From assembly GCF_001305855.1 (NCBI RefSeq), contig NZ_LIXZ01000010.1:62001-126000 (forward strand): 64,000 nucleotides of DNA. Reading direction: 5' to 3'. The notes beneath the pieces are model-generated. The model was not told the origin of the DNA. It did not search any database and saw nothing but the letters and a program-made list of their open reading frames with translations. The position numbers and the translations under genes were made by a program. Positions within the stretch are counted from its first letter, which is position 1. Each line of letters begins with the position of its first letter. This document shows positions 33,795 to 43,408 of the stretch, piece by piece. Origin of the DNA: Rossellomorea vietnamensis (lineage in GTDB: Bacteria > Bacillota > Bacilli > Bacillales > Bacillaceae_B).

Positions 33795-35315
33795 ATGCTT
33801 TATAATAATCCGAATACGGAAGGTTCGTTGGTCCAATTCAAAGACAAATATGAGAACTTTATCGGTGGGGAATATGTTCCGCCGGCAAGCGGGGAATATT
33901 TTGAAAATGTATCTCCTGTAACGGGCAAAGTATTCACCAAAATCGCCCGTTCAAACAAAGAGGATGTAGAAAAAGCATTGGACGCGGCGCATGCAGCGAA
34001 AGACGCATGGGGGAAAACGTCTGTAGCAGAGAGAGCCAATATCCTGAATAAAATCGCCGATCGCATGGAAGAGAACCTAGAAATGCTTGCGGTAGCCGAG
34101 ACATGGGATAACGGGAAGCCGGTTCGTGAAACGATGGCTGCGGACTTACCTCTGGCAGTCGATCATTTCCGCTACTTCGCCGGATGTATCAGAGGTCAGG
34201 AAGGATCACTTGGAGAAATTGATAACGATACGGTTTCTTATCACTTCCATGAACCAATCGGGGTTGTGGCACAGATCATCCCTTGGAACTTCCCGATCCT
34301 GATGGCCGTATGGAAGATCGCCCCTGCCCTTGCTGCAGGAAACTGTGTGGTACTGAAGCCAGCAGAGCAGACGCCTGCATCCATCATGGTACTGGTTGAA
34401 CTGATTGAAGACCTGCTGCCAAAAGGTGTATTGAATGTGGTACAAGGATTTGGGGTGGAAGCAGGGAAGCCGCTTGCTCAAAGCAAGCGCGTCGGCAAAG
34501 TAGCCTTCACGGGTGAAACGACAACCGGCCGCCTCATCATGCAATACGCTTCACAGAACATCATTCCTGTTACCTTGGAGCTTGGCGGAAAATCACCTAA
34601 TATCTTCTTTGAAGATGTCATGGACCAGGATGATGACTTCCTTGATAAAGCCGTCGAAGGGTTCGTCATGTTTGCCTTGAATCAGGGAGAAGTGTGTACA
34701 TGCCCTTCAAGAGCCCTGATCCAGGAATCCATTTACGATAAGTTCATGGAGCGTGCGATTGAACGTGTGAAGCAGATCAAGCAGGGGAACCCGCTGGATA
34801 CAGATACGATGCTCGGCGCCCAGGCCTCTCAAGAACAATTGGAGAAAATCCTCTCTTATATTGAAATCGGAAAAGAAGAAGGAGCAGAAGTACTGATCGG
34901 TGGAGAGCAGAATAAACTCGAAGGCGATCATGAAACAGGGTTCTATGTGAAGCCGACCGTATTCAAAGGCGACAATAAGATGCGTATTTTCCAGGAAGAA
35001 ATCTTTGGACCGGTTGTTTCCGTGACAACGTTCAAGACGAAGGAAGAAGCACTTGAAATCGCCAATGACACTCTTTATGGACTTGGGGCGGGTGTGTGGA
35101 CACGTGACATGAACACGGCTTACCGTTTCGGCAGAGAAGTTCAGGCAGGACGCGTCTGGACCAACTGCTACCATCAATATCCTGCACATGCAGCATTCGG
35201 GGGCTACAAAATGTCCGGTATCGGACGTGAAAATCATAAAATGATGCTGTCACACTATCAACAAACAAAGAATCTGCTAGTCAGCTATAGTCCGAAAGCG
35301 TTAGGATTCTTCTAA
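33795..35315 (+). CDS. NAD-dependent acetaldehyde/aldehyde dehydrogenase
   Basis: A 506-residue ALDH-superfamily enzyme oxidising acetaldehyde or another short aldehyde to the acid. [23 protein letters not shown] is the coenzyme-binding region, ELGGKSPN carries the general-base Glu, and [11 protein letters not shown] carries the nucleophilic Cys. The double Cys CTC and the adjacent DUF779 gene are typical of the AldA/AcoD-type acetaldehyde dehydrogenases. CAGGAGG precedes the ATG. The promoter carries a cre-like site. Confidence 0.93.
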   Translation: MLYNNPNTEGSLVQFKDKYENFIGGEYVPPASGEYFENVSPVTGKVFTKIARSNKEDVEKALDAAHAAKDAWGKTSVAERANILNKIADRMEENLEMLAVAETWDNGKPVRETMAADLPLAVDHFRYFAGCIRGQEGSLGEIDNDTVSYHFHEPIGVVAQIIPWNFPILMAVWKIAPALAAGNCVVLKPAEQTPASIMVLVELIEDLLPKGVLNVVQGFGVEAGKPLAQSKRVGKVAFTGETTTGRLIMQYASQNIIPVTLELGGKSPNIFFEDVMDQDDDFLDKAVEGFVMFALNQGEVCTCPSRALIQESIYDKFMERAIERVKQIKQGNPLDTDTMLGAQASQEQLEKILSYIEIGKEEGAEVLIGGEQNKLEGDHETGFYVKPTVFKGDNKMRIFQEEIFGPVVSVTTFKTKEEALEIANDTLYGLGAGVWTRDMNTAYRFGREVQAGRVWTNCYHQYPAHAAFGGYKMSGIGRENHKMMLSHYQQTKNLLVSYSPKALGFF

Positions 35316-35316
35316 A

Positions 35317-35649
35317 ATGGAACAGCGACTAGAGGCGACAGAACAAGCCCTCCAGCTGATTGAAACGTTAAAGGGAAAGCACGGTGCCCTCCTGTTTCAT
35401 CAGTCCGGTGGATGTTGTGATGGCAGTTCCCCTATGTGTTTGAGTCAAGATGATCTGATCATCGGTGACAGTGATGTATTGGTAGGTACTGTAGACGACT
35501 GTCCTTTTTATATGAACGAACAACAGTATGAATATTGGAAGCATTTCCGGATCATATTGGATGTGAGAGAAGGTAGAGGGGGAGTATTCTCCCTCGAATC
35601 CACGGAAGGTGTACGCTTCATTACGGATTCGAAATTGATGAAAGTGTAA
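35317..35649 (+). CDS. DUF779 protein, partner of acetaldehyde dehydrogenase
   Basis: A 110-residue soluble protein of the DUF779 family. The conserved HQSGGCCDGSSPMC motif (about 28-41) with three Cys suggests metal or thiol chemistry. It starts one base after the dehydrogenase stop, so the two are co-translated; the family is regularly found beside such dehydrogenases and may help their assembly or protect the active-site Cys, which is inference. A terminator follows. Confidence 0.85.
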   Translation: MEQRLEATEQALQLIETLKGKHGALLFHQSGGCCDGSSPMCLSQDDLIIGDSDVLVGTVDDCPFYMNEQQYEYWKHFRIILDVREGRGGVFSLESTEGVRFITDSKLMKV

Positions 35650-35655
35650 ATACTT

Positions 35656-35693
35656 TTAGAGGCAGCCTGTTTTTACAGGTTGTCTTTTTTTGC
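35656..35693 (+). terminator. terminator of the dehydrogenase-DUF779 operon
   Basis: GGCAGCCTGT pairs with ACAGGTTGTC (G-U allowed) around TTTT and is followed by TTTTTTT. Confidence 0.8.
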
Positions 35694-35734
35694 GGTTTGC
35701 CCCGCGGCCGACCGCCACCCCACAACCCGCAAAA

Positions 35735-35770
35735 AAACCACTTCCCCCAAAAAGAGAAAGTGGCCTCCAG
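35735..35770 (-). terminator. terminator of rocR
   Basis: On the minus strand CCACTTTC pairs with GAAGTGG and is followed by TTTTTTTGC, right after the rocR stop. Confidence 0.75.
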
Positions 35771-35774
35771 CAAA

Positions 35775-37157
35775 TCAAAACGAATTCCGCTCAATCCCGT
35801 ACTTCCTTATCCGGTACTGCAGGTTCTGTCTGCTCATCCCGAGTGATTTCGCGGTCTTGGTAATATTGAATTCATGGTATTTCAATGCTTTCTGAATATA
35901 ATAGGTTTCGGCTTCCTCTATGAAGAGCTCCAACGGTTTGATTTCCGTGCCTGATTGATAGAGGAATTCCGTTCCATCCCGGCTTTCGTCACCTGTTGCC
36001 GTATGATGGATCCTCTGCCTGAATCCGAATGGAAGATGCTTGAACCCTATTTCCTCCTCGAAGCCTACGAGATTGAATGCCCCTTCCAGGACATGCTCGA
36101 GCTCCCGAACGTTCCCCGGCCAGTCATACTGTTGGAAAATCGAACAGACTTCGTCGGAGATCTCCTTAATATTCATGGCGAAGTGATGGTTGAACTGATT
36201 GATGAAATAATCCACAAGCTCAGGCAGGTCTTCTTTTCTCGAACGGAGAGAAGGAATGAAGACAGAAACGATGCTGAGACGATAATAAAGATCCTTTAAT
36301 AACCGTCCTTCTGCAATGGCGTCGATCGGATCTTCGTTCACCGTCGCCATCACCCTCACGTCGAATGGGAGGTCCGTCCCTCTTGAAAAGAAGTTTAGCA
36401 GTTTCTCCTGGAGGGAAGGGGTTAATGAGTTGATTTCGTCGAGGAGGAGTGTTCCTCCCTGAGCCTGACGGAAGAGAGAGGGACGGCGGTCTTCAGGAAC
36501 TTTATCCTCACCCTTGTCGTTAAAGAGAATTTCTTCGAGCGTCTCATCGCGCAGTGAAGAGCAATTCTGGGTGATGAAAGGACGATTGCCACGGGCGCTG
36601 TCGTTGTGAATGCTTTGGGCGAACAGTTCCTTCCCTGTCCCGATTTCACCACAGATCAAGACAGGGGAAGAGGTCCGCGTCGCCTGCTTTCCTGTTTCGA
36701 CAGCGTCCTTGAGGCGGGGGTTGTGCCCGATGATACTGTCAAACGTGAAGAAGCTGCTGGGCTTTTTATGTATATGATCCCTCATCACCTTCTCGAGTTT
36801 GGTGATATCCCTGGCAATTTCGATGGCTCCGATCAGTACCTCATCGTGAAAAATCGGGAATGTGTCATTCATCGTCGTGATTTCGATTCCGTTCATATTG
36901 AAATAGGTCTGCTTTACATTAAGGGTAGGTCTACTTGTTTTCAGGACCTTTAACAGGGTGCTCTCTTCCTCGGAGTGAAATTGAAAAACATCCAGCAGGT
37001 TTTTATCGAGGACGTCTTCGATTTCCATTCCTTCGATTTCACGCATTTTGCGATTGTAGATGATGGTTCTCCCGGTAGAATCGATGACATGGACGCCTGA
37101 TTCGAGATGTTCAGCGACTTTTTCATACATATACAATCGTTTTTCAGATTCCAGCAT
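35775..37157 (-). CDS. rocR: RocR-type AAA+ activator lacking the GAFTGA motif
   Basis: A 460-residue protein with RocR architecture: N-terminal PAS domain (about 12-115), AAA+ domain (about 138-375) with Walker A GEIGTGKE at 170-177, Walker B TLLLDEI at 236-242, RLLKDLYYRLS with the Arg finger region, and a Fis-type HTH at about 431-452. It stays close to B. subtilis RocR elsewhere (NEDPIDAI, YDWPGN-RELEH). Yet the loop that should read GAFTGA reads EDKVPE (217-222), and the second, pre-sensor loop is about 8 residues shorter (NFFSRGTDLPFDVR). These loops contact sigma-54, so the protein may no longer work as a sigma-54 activator. AGGAGAG precedes the ATG. Divergent from rocD. Confidence 0.85.
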   Translation of the reverse strand: MLESEKRLYMYEKVAEHLESGVHVIDSTGRTIIYNRKMREIEGMEIEDVLDKNLLDVFQFHSEEESTLLKVLKTSRPTLNVKQTYFNMNGIEITTMNDTFPIFHDEVLIGAIEIARDITKLEKVMRDHIHKKPSSFFTFDSIIGHNPRLKDAVETGKQATRTSSPVLICGEIGTGKELFAQSIHNDSARGNRPFITQNCSSLRDETLEEILFNDKGEDKVPEDRRPSLFRQAQGGTLLLDEINSLTPSLQEKLLNFFSRGTDLPFDVRVMATVNEDPIDAIAEGRLLKDLYYRLSIVSVFIPSLRSRKEDLPELVDYFINQFNHHFAMNIKEISDEVCSIFQQYDWPGNVRELEHVLEGAFNLVGFEEEIGFKHLPFGFRQRIHHTATGDESRDGTEFLYQSGTEIKPLELFIEEAETYYIQKALKYHEFNITKTAKSLGMSRQNLQYRIRKYGIERNSF

Positions 37158-37325
37158 GCTGTTTCTCTCCTCTTTTTAAACATAGGTTCTTACTGTAAAA
37201 GGTACAATTTATATTATTTATGGTGAAGATTTTCCATATTGACATGAATGGGTACATGCCTTCATCTCAGCGGAAATCACAAAAAGAATGGGATTATAAA
37301 AAATTTTTAAAAAACTCTTGAAAAA

Positions 37326-37342
37326 CGCAACTATCTTTTGCA
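37326..37342. promoter_or_regulatory. putative RocR activator site 1
   Basis: A 17-bp imperfect palindrome, CGCAAC-N5-TTTGCA-type (half-sites TGCAAa/TTTTGCA), in the rocR-rocD divergent region, about 210 bases before rocD. Its partner lies 44 bases downstream. Confidence 0.45.
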
Positions 37343-37369
37343 TTATTATAAGTGTAAGGGTTTTCTAAA

Positions 37370-37386
37370 TGCAAATTTTTTTTGCA
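37370..37386. promoter_or_regulatory. putative RocR activator site 2
   Basis: A 17-bp palindrome TGCAAA-N5-TTTGCA, perfect in its six-base half-sites. Centre-to-centre distance to site 1 is 44 bp, about four helical turns. I find no sigma-54 -24/-12 pair in the remaining bases up to rocD. Confidence 0.5.
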
Positions 37387-37552
37387 CATTTGAATGAGGA
37401 AAAATAAAATCTTTGTTTAAAGGGGGCAGACCGGATGATCTTCTGCTCCACCTTCAAACAAAAAACAGTGAAAACGGGAGGTGCCTTGATACAGGGGCTC
37501 CATCCTTTTATAAAAAATGATAAAGTTTTAAAATTTGTAAGGAGGAATCAGT

Positions 37553-38746
37553 ATGACAGTAAGTACGCATTCGATTATTGAACAAACAGAAAAGTATGGT
37601 GCCAAGAATTATCTGCCACTTCCAATCGTTATTTCAGAAGCAGAAGGTGTATGGGTAAAGGATCCTGAAGGCAATAAGTATATGGATATGCTGAGCGCTT
37701 ATTCAGCGGTCAATCAGGGACATCGTCATCCAAAGATCATCCAGGCGCTGAAGGATCAGGCAGACCGTGTGACACTGACATCACGCGCGTTCCATAATGA
37801 TCAATTGGCACCTTGGTATGAAAAAATCTGTCAGCTGACAGGTAAAGACATGGCACTTCCGATGAATACGGGGGCTGAGGCTGTGGAAACGGCGATCAAG
37901 ACGGCTCGCCGCTGGGCATACGATGTAAAAGGCGTTGCCGAAAACAGTGCAGAAATCATCGCATGTAACGGAAACTTCCACGGAAGGACGATGACAGCTG
38001 TTTCCCTTTCTTCAGAAGAGGAATACAAGCGCGGTTTCGGTCCGATGCTTCCGGGTATCAACCTGATTCCTTACGGGGACCTTGATGCGTTGAAAGAAGC
38101 CATCACACCAAACACAGCTGCGTTCCTCATCGAACCGATCCAAGGGGAAGCAGGGATCGTATTCCCTCCAAAAGGCTTCCTGAAAGCGGCTTATGAATTA
38201 TGTAAGGAAAATAATGTCCTGTTCATTGCAGATGAAATCCAGGCAGGGCTGGCCCGTTCCGGAAAGATGTTTGCATGTGAATGGGAAGATGTCGATCCAG
38301 ATATGTACATCCTTGGAAAAGCACTTGGTGGGGGAGTATTCCCGATTTCATGTGTGGTTGCAGATGAAGAAGTACTGGGCGTATTCAATCCAGGGTCCCA
38401 TGGATCAACGTTCGGAGGGAATCCGATGGCATGCGCGGTGTCTGTCGCCTCCCTTGATGTATTGATCGATGAAGATCTTGCTGGCCGTTCCCTTCAAATG
38501 GGAGAATACTTTATGAGTAAACTTCGTGAGATAGATAATCCTATGATTAAGGAAGTTCGTGGCAGCGGATTATTTATCGGGGTGGAACTGACAGAACCGG
38601 CCCGCAAATACTGTGAACAACTGAAAGAAGAAGGACTGCTTTGTAAAGAAACGCATGATACAGTCATCCGTTTTGCCCCGCCGCTGGTCATTTCACAAGA
38701 AGACCTCGATTGGGCCATCGAAAGAATCAAAAAAGTATTATCTTGA
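37553..38746 (+). CDS. rocD: RocD, ornithine aminotransferase
   Basis: A 397-residue class III PLP aminotransferase that moves the delta-amino group of ornithine to 2-oxoglutarate, giving glutamate semialdehyde/pyrroline-5-carboxylate and glutamate. Motifs: [53 protein letters not shown] and the PLP Lys in [12 protein letters not shown], followed by [18 protein letters not shown] precedes the ATG. The gene is followed by rocG in the same direction, together a route from ornithine to 2-oxoglutarate except for the P5C dehydrogenase step. Confidence 0.94.
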   Translation: MTVSTHSIIEQTEKYGAKNYLPLPIVISEAEGVWVKDPEGNKYMDMLSAYSAVNQGHRHPKIIQALKDQADRVTLTSRAFHNDQLAPWYEKICQLTGKDMALPMNTGAEAVETAIKTARRWAYDVKGVAENSAEIIACNGNFHGRTMTAVSLSSEEEYKRGFGPMLPGINLIPYGDLDALKEAITPNTAAFLIEPIQGEAGIVFPPKGFLKAAYELCKENNVLFIADEIQAGLARSGKMFACEWEDVDPDMYILGKALGGGVFPISCVVADEEVLGVFNPGSHGSTFGGNPMACAVSVASLDVLIDEDLAGRSLQMGEYFMSKLREIDNPMIKEVRGSGLFIGVELTEPARKYCEQLKEEGLLCKETHDTVIRFAPPLVISQEDLDWAIERIKKVLS

Positions 38747-38786
38747 TATCACCAGCGGGCTGAGAAGTTTTTTTCTTAAATCGGGC

Positions 38787-38801
38787 TTGAAAACGCTTGA
38801 A
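38787..38801. promoter_or_regulatory. cre-like site between rocD and rocG
   Basis: TTGAAAACGCTTGAA matches the cre consensus except at one position. It lies 91 bases before rocG; B. subtilis rocG is under CcpA catabolite repression, which makes the site plausible. Confidence 0.45.
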
Positions 38802-38891
38802 AATAAAAATTATTTCTTTCCCAAGTCAATGGTTTAAGATACGGTAATATGTTACAATAACAACGTTTCAGATCACATAATAAAGAGGCGA

Positions 38892-40145
38892 ATGTTTACA
38901 ATGGGAGAAAACCTTAATCTGTTTACTTCTACACAGCATGTCATCAATGATGCTTTATCGAAGCTTGGATATACGGAAGAAATGTATGAACTTCTGAAAG
39001 AGCCGATCCGTATGTTGACCGTCCGGATCCCTGTTCGAATGGACGATGGCAGTATTAAAGTATTTACAGGCTATCGTGCACAACATAACGATGCAGTGGG
39101 GCCGACAAAGGGCGGCGTACGATTTCATCCTGAAGTGGATGAAGAGGAAGTTAAGGCTTTGTCCATGTGGATGAGCTTGAAATGCGGCATTGTGGATCTG
39201 CCATATGGTGGAGGGAAAGGCGGGATCATCTGTGATCCGCGTACGATGTCCTTCACTGAACTGGAAAAGCTGAGCCGCGGCTACGTACGTGCCATCAGTC
39301 AGATCGTTGGGCCGACAAAGGATATCCCGGCACCTGATGTGTACACAAACTCTCAGATCATGGCTTGGATGATGGATGAATACAGTCGTCTTCGTGAAAA
39401 TGACTCACCAGGATTCATTACAGGAAAACCGATTGTCCTCGGTGGCTCCCAAGGTCGTGAAAAAGCAACGGCTCAAGGTGTGACCATCTGTATCGAACAA
39501 GCAGCAAAAAAACGCGGCATCGATATTAAAGGGGCACGCGTCGTCATCCAGGGCTTTGGTAATGCCGGAAGTTTCCTTGCGAAATTCATGAATGATGCCG
39601 GTGCGAAGGTCATCGCGATTTCCGATGCCCATGGTGCTCTCCATGATCCGGCCGGTTTGGATATTGATTATCTGTTGGATCGCAGGGACAGCTTCGGTAC
39701 CGTAACGACTTTATTTGAAAACACGATTTCAAATAAGGAATTACTGGAACTCGAGTGTGACATCCTTGTACCTGCAGCAATTTCAAACCAGATCACGGAA
39801 GAAAATGTCTATGATATTAAAGCATCCATTGTGGTAGAAGCTGCAAACGGTCCTACTACCTTCGAAGCAACCCGAATCCTGTCGGAAAGAGGGATCCTCC
39901 TCGTGCCGGACGTACTTGCAAGTGCCGGAGGAGTAACGGTTTCTTATTTCGAATGGGTTCAGAACAATCAAGGGTACTACTGGACAGAACAAGAAGTAAA
40001 CGAGAAGCTTTATGCTAAACTTGTCGAAGCTTTCAACAATGTATACGAAACATCTCAGAATCGTCGAGTGAATATGCGACTAGCCGCATACATGGTCGGC
40101 GCACGCAAAATGGCTGAAGCCTCAAGATTTAGAGGTTGGGTGTAA
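38892..40145 (+). CDS. rocG: RocG, NAD-specific glutamate dehydrogenase
   Basis: A 417-residue catabolic glutamate dehydrogenase that deaminates glutamate to 2-oxoglutarate and ammonia. PTKGGVRFHPEV and LPYGGGKGGI (catalytic Lys), PAPDVYTNSQIMAWMMDEYS, the Rossmann loop QGFGNAGS and AISNQIT are the family motifs, nearly as in B. subtilis RocG. Two ATGs (38892 and 38901) follow AGAGG at 3 and 12 bases; both are imperfectly spaced and I list the first. A terminator follows. Confidence 0.93.
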   Translation: MFTMGENLNLFTSTQHVINDALSKLGYTEEMYELLKEPIRMLTVRIPVRMDDGSIKVFTGYRAQHNDAVGPTKGGVRFHPEVDEEEVKALSMWMSLKCGIVDLPYGGGKGGIICDPRTMSFTELEKLSRGYVRAISQIVGPTKDIPAPDVYTNSQIMAWMMDEYSRLRENDSPGFITGKPIVLGGSQGREKATAQGVTICIEQAAKKRGIDIKGARVVIQGFGNAGSFLAKFMNDAGAKVIAISDAHGALHDPAGLDIDYLLDRRDSFGTVTTLFENTISNKELLELECDILVPAAISNQITEENVYDIKASIVVEAANGPTTFEATRILSERGILLVPDVLASAGGVTVSYFEWVQNNQGYYWTEQEVNEKLYAKLVEAFNNVYETSQNRRVNMRLAAYMVGARKMAEASRFRGWV

Positions 40146-40154
40146 CGATCGCAT

Positions 40155-40206
40155 GAATAAGAAGAACGTATTCTCATTTTGTATGAGGTGCGTTCTTTTT
40201 TTATTT
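40155..40206 (+). terminator. terminator of rocG
   Basis: AGAACG-TCTCAT pairs with ATGAG-CGTTCT around a TTTGT loop and is followed by seven T residues. Confidence 0.8.
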
Positions 40207-40358
40207 AAAGGAGTTCCCGAAATGAATGTAGAAATGATTAGGAAGCGGTGGTTTAGGGTAAAATCACTGAAAATGGGTAGAGGTATATCTACATTATTGC
40301 ATGGAAGTTTTGTTCTTATGTTTAAACTTATAAACATTAAAGATTCGGAGGGAAACAA

Positions 40359-41762
40359 ATGTCTACTGAATTGTTCATAGAGGAAGCTTCTCTCGATGCG
40401 ATAGAAGCAAGCCTTCAACAGCATAAGCAATTTTTTAAGTCCGGGGTGACCCGTCCCCTTCAATACAGAAAAGATTTGTTGGAGAAATTCTCCACCGTTA
40501 TAAAAAATCATGAAAAAGAAATCATCAGTGCCCTCAAACAAGATTTGAATAAATCCGAGATGGAAGCGTATGTGACAGAAATCGGCATCCTACTGGAGGA
40601 GATTCGTTTCGTCCTTAAGAATATAGATGAGTGGGCAGAACCGAAAAAAGTGAAAACGGCGAAAACCCATATTGGATCGAAGGCCTATACGGTGCCGGAG
40701 CCATACGGAGTCACCTTGATCATCGCACCGTGGAATTATCCCATCCAGCTCGCCCTGGCACCGGTCATCGGAGCGATTGCAGCAGGGAATACGGCGATCA
40801 TAAAACCGTCTGAGCTCACCCCGACTACTTCTGCACTGCTCGCTCAAATGATCAATATGCATTTTGATCCAAGGCAGTTGTTTGTCATAGAGGGCGGGGT
40901 GGAGACGACCCAGAATCTTCTCAAACAGCCTTTTGATTATATTTTTTTTACCGGGAGTGTGCCTGTCGGGAGAGTGGTCATGGAAGCGGCGGCCAAGCAG
41001 TTGATCCCGGTAACTCTTGAACTCGGTGGGAAAAGCCCGTGTATTGTCGATGAAACGGCGGATATCCCTCTTGCCGCCAAGCGTATTGCTTTCGGGAAAG
41101 TGACAAATGCAGGACAGACGTGCATCGCACCGGATTATTTATTTATTCATAAAAGCAAGAAAGATGAATTCATCACTGAATTTAAGAAAACCGTGATTGA
41201 CTTTTATGGAACAGAACCGCTGATCAGCGATAAATTCGGCCGGATTGTCAACGAGAGACATTTCGATCGTTTGACCGGCTATTTGGAAGACGGGGAAATC
41301 CTCTTGGGGGGCAATGTGGATCCCGGCACCCTGAAAATCGAACCGACGTTAATGGAGCCGAGGGATTTTTCTGTGCCTGTGATGCAGGACGAAATATTCG
41401 GACCGATTTTTCCTGTCATAGAGTATGAAGATCTCGATGAAGTCATCGATTTTGTAACGGAGCGGCCGAAACCCTTGGCGCTTTACCTGTTCACGGAAAA
41501 CCCCATCACGGAAGAGAGAATCAATGGATCGATTTCCTATGGGGGCGGATGCGTTAACGATACCCTCATGCACATCGTAACGCCTTATCTTCCTTTCGGC
41601 GGGGTAGGGGAGAGTGGAATAGGAAATTATCACGGGGAATCGAGCTTTTCAACCTTTTCCCATTATAAGAGTATCTTGAAGCAGACGACGAAATTCGATA
41701 TGAGCTTCCGATATCCAAGCGCACGATTCGGGATGCAGATTCTTAAGAAATTATTGAAATGA
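40359..41762 (+). CDS. aldehyde dehydrogenase, YwdH/fatty-aldehyde type
   Basis: A 467-residue class 3-like ALDH, shorter than the upstream acetaldehyde dehydrogenase. APWNYPIQLALAPVIGAIAAGN is the coenzyme site, ELGGKSP carries the general-base Glu and NAGQTCIAPDY the nucleophilic Cys. The C-terminal part with a hydrophobic/basic tail (ARFGMQILKKLLK) is typical of enzymes acting on medium or long-chain aldehydes at membranes. TCGGAGGG precedes the ATG. Substrate assignment is by family only. Confidence 0.88.
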   Translation: MSTELFIEEASLDAIEASLQQHKQFFKSGVTRPLQYRKDLLEKFSTVIKNHEKEIISALKQDLNKSEMEAYVTEIGILLEEIRFVLKNIDEWAEPKKVKTAKTHIGSKAYTVPEPYGVTLIIAPWNYPIQLALAPVIGAIAAGNTAIIKPSELTPTTSALLAQMINMHFDPRQLFVIEGGVETTQNLLKQPFDYIFFTGSVPVGRVVMEAAAKQLIPVTLELGGKSPCIVDETADIPLAAKRIAFGKVTNAGQTCIAPDYLFIHKSKKDEFITEFKKTVIDFYGTEPLISDKFGRIVNERHFDRLTGYLEDGEILLGGNVDPGTLKIEPTLMEPRDFSVPVMQDEIFGPIFPVIEYEDLDEVIDFVTERPKPLALYLFTENPITEERINGSISYGGGCVNDTLMHIVTPYLPFGGVGESGIGNYHGESSFSTFSHYKSILKQTTKFDMSFRYPSARFGMQILKKLLK

Positions 41763-41798
41763 CAAAAGGTGACCCTGGCCGGGTCACCTTTTGTGTTA
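41759..41798. terminator. bidirectional terminator between the aldehyde dehydrogenase gene and yuzA
   Basis: ACAAAAGGTGACCC pairs perfectly with GGGTCACCTTTTGT around TGGCC, between convergent genes. Confidence 0.8.
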
Positions 41799-41804
41799 AT
41801 TCTT

Positions 41805-42038
41805 TTATCTGGTTGGTTCTGTACGAGGTTCTCTTTCAAGCTCTTCCGTCGGTTTGAATAACAGACCAAGATTGATGAGGCCTGCAATCCCTACTAAACC
41901 GTAAACGATCCTGGATAGGGCAGCATCCTGACCGCCGAAAATCGCTGCAACAAGATCGAATTGAAAGAAACCGATAAGTCCCCAGTTGATAGCACCAATG
42001 ATCGTAAGAACCAAAGCAATACGCTGAATACCACTCAT
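41805..42038 (-). CDS. yuzA: DUF378 membrane protein YuzA
   Basis: A 77-residue protein with two membrane helices (about 6-25 and 44-62). The DUF378 signature IGAINWGLIGFFQFDLVAAIFG and RIVYGLVGIAGL is complete. Length and location beside yugJ agree with B. subtilis YuzA. GAAGGAGG precedes the ATG. Function is unknown. Confidence 0.88.
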   Translation of the reverse strand: MSGIQRIALVLTIIGAINWGLIGFFQFDLVAAIFGGQDAALSRIVYGLVGIAGLINLGLLFKPTEELEREPRTEPTR

Positions 42039-42238
42039 GTTGTTTTCCTCCTTCTATTCAATGGCTCATTTATAAGTTTCCCTCTTAGCCCATTCCTATT
42101 CAAAATGTCCATAGTAAAATTTCCTTGTGCAAGTTCTTTGCAATTTGGGGATGATATATTCGATAATAGAAAATGTGCTAAGAACCTTTTGGGTAACGAA
42201 ATAAATCGGCCCTTACACAATAAAAGGAGGTAACAAAA

Positions 42239-43402
42239 ATGAATGATTTTACATTTTACAATCCAACTAAATTGATTTTTGGTAAAGGACAAGTAGAACA
42301 ATTGAAAGAATTGGTACCTCAATATGGGAAAAAAGTGCTTGTCGTTTATGGCGGGGGAAGCATCAAGCGTAACGGCTTATACGATCAAGTGATGTCAATG
42401 CTGAAAGGGATTGACAGTGAAGTATTTGAATTATCCGGAGTTGAGCCGAACCCACGTCTTTCTACTGTTAGACGAGGAGTGGAAATCGCTAAGGAAAAGA
42501 ACATCGACTTTATACTAGCCGTCGGTGGCGGGAGCGTCATCGATTGTACGAAAGCAATCGCTGCAGGCGCAAAATATGATGGAGATGCATGGGATCTTGT
42601 AACGAAGAAAGCTTTCGCGAAAGAAGCCCTTCCATTTGGAACGGTTCTTACTCTCGCTGCGACGGGTTCTGAAATGAACGCCGGATCGGTTATCACGAAC
42701 TGGGAAACAAATGAAAAATATGGTTGGGGAAGCCCGGCGACATTCCCTCAATTCTCCATCCTGGATCCGGAAAATACGTTTACCGTACCAAAGGATCACA
42801 CAATCTATGGCATGGTGGACATGATGAGTCACGTGTTTGAACAATATTTCAATAACGCGACAAACACACCGCTTCAAGACCGCATGTGTGAATCTGTTTT
42901 GAAAACAGTGATCGAAACGGCTCCGAAGTTGATCAATGATCTTGAAAACTATGAGCTTCGTGAAACGATTCTGTACTCAGGTACGATTGCACTTAACGGA
43001 ATGCTGCAAATGGGTTATAACGGTGACTGGGCAAGCCATAACATCGAACATGCCGTGTCAGCTGTATATGACATCCCACATGCCGGTGGACTTGCAATCC
43101 TGTTCCCGAACTGGATGAAGCATAACCTGAAAGTGAACCCTTCACGTTTTGCCCAAATGGCCGAACGCGTATTCAACGTCGATCCAGCCGGTAAATCAGA
43201 AGAAGAAGTGGCCCTTGAAGGGATCGAAAAGCTTCGTGAATTCTGGTCAAGCCTCGGTGCACCAACCCGCTTGGCGGATTATGATATCGACGACAGCCAA
43301 ATTGACCTGATGGCAGACAAAGCCATGGTCAACGGCGAATTCGGTAACTTCAATAAACTGAACAAAGACGACGTTCTTGCGATTTTAAGAGCATCACTAT
43401 AA
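42239..43402 (+). CDS. yugJ: YugJ, iron-containing alcohol dehydrogenase (BdhA type)
   Basis: A 387-residue group III (iron-activated) NAD(P)-dependent alcohol dehydrogenase, near to clostridial butanol dehydrogenase. The nucleotide loop [13 protein letters not shown], and the metal-binding Asp/His residues in [15 protein letters not shown] and [20 protein letters not shown], are all present. AAAGGAGG precedes the ATG. It would reduce aldehydes to alcohols; the physiological aldehyde is unknown. It ends in a hairpin of the dispersed repeat family. Confidence 0.92.
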   Translation: MNDFTFYNPTKLIFGKGQVEQLKELVPQYGKKVLVVYGGGSIKRNGLYDQVMSMLKGIDSEVFELSGVEPNPRLSTVRRGVEIAKEKNIDFILAVGGGSVIDCTKAIAAGAKYDGDAWDLVTKKAFAKEALPFGTVLTLAATGSEMNAGSVITNWETNEKYGWGSPATFPQFSILDPENTFTVPKDHTIYGMVDMMSHVFEQYFNNATNTPLQDRMCESVLKTVIETAPKLINDLENYELRETILYSGTIALNGMLQMGYNGDWASHNIEHAVSAVYDIPHAGGLAILFPNWMKHNLKVNPSRFAQMAERVFNVDPAGKSEEEVALEGIEKLREFWSSLGAPTRLADYDIDDSQIDLMADKAMVNGEFGNFNKLNKDDVLAILRASL

Positions 43403-43408
43403 TGTAAG

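Noticed and set aside
37158-37552. Sigma-54 promoter for rocD
   Set aside because: No TTGGCAC-N5-TTGCW or near match was found on the plus strand; the best TTGCA lacks a -24 element.
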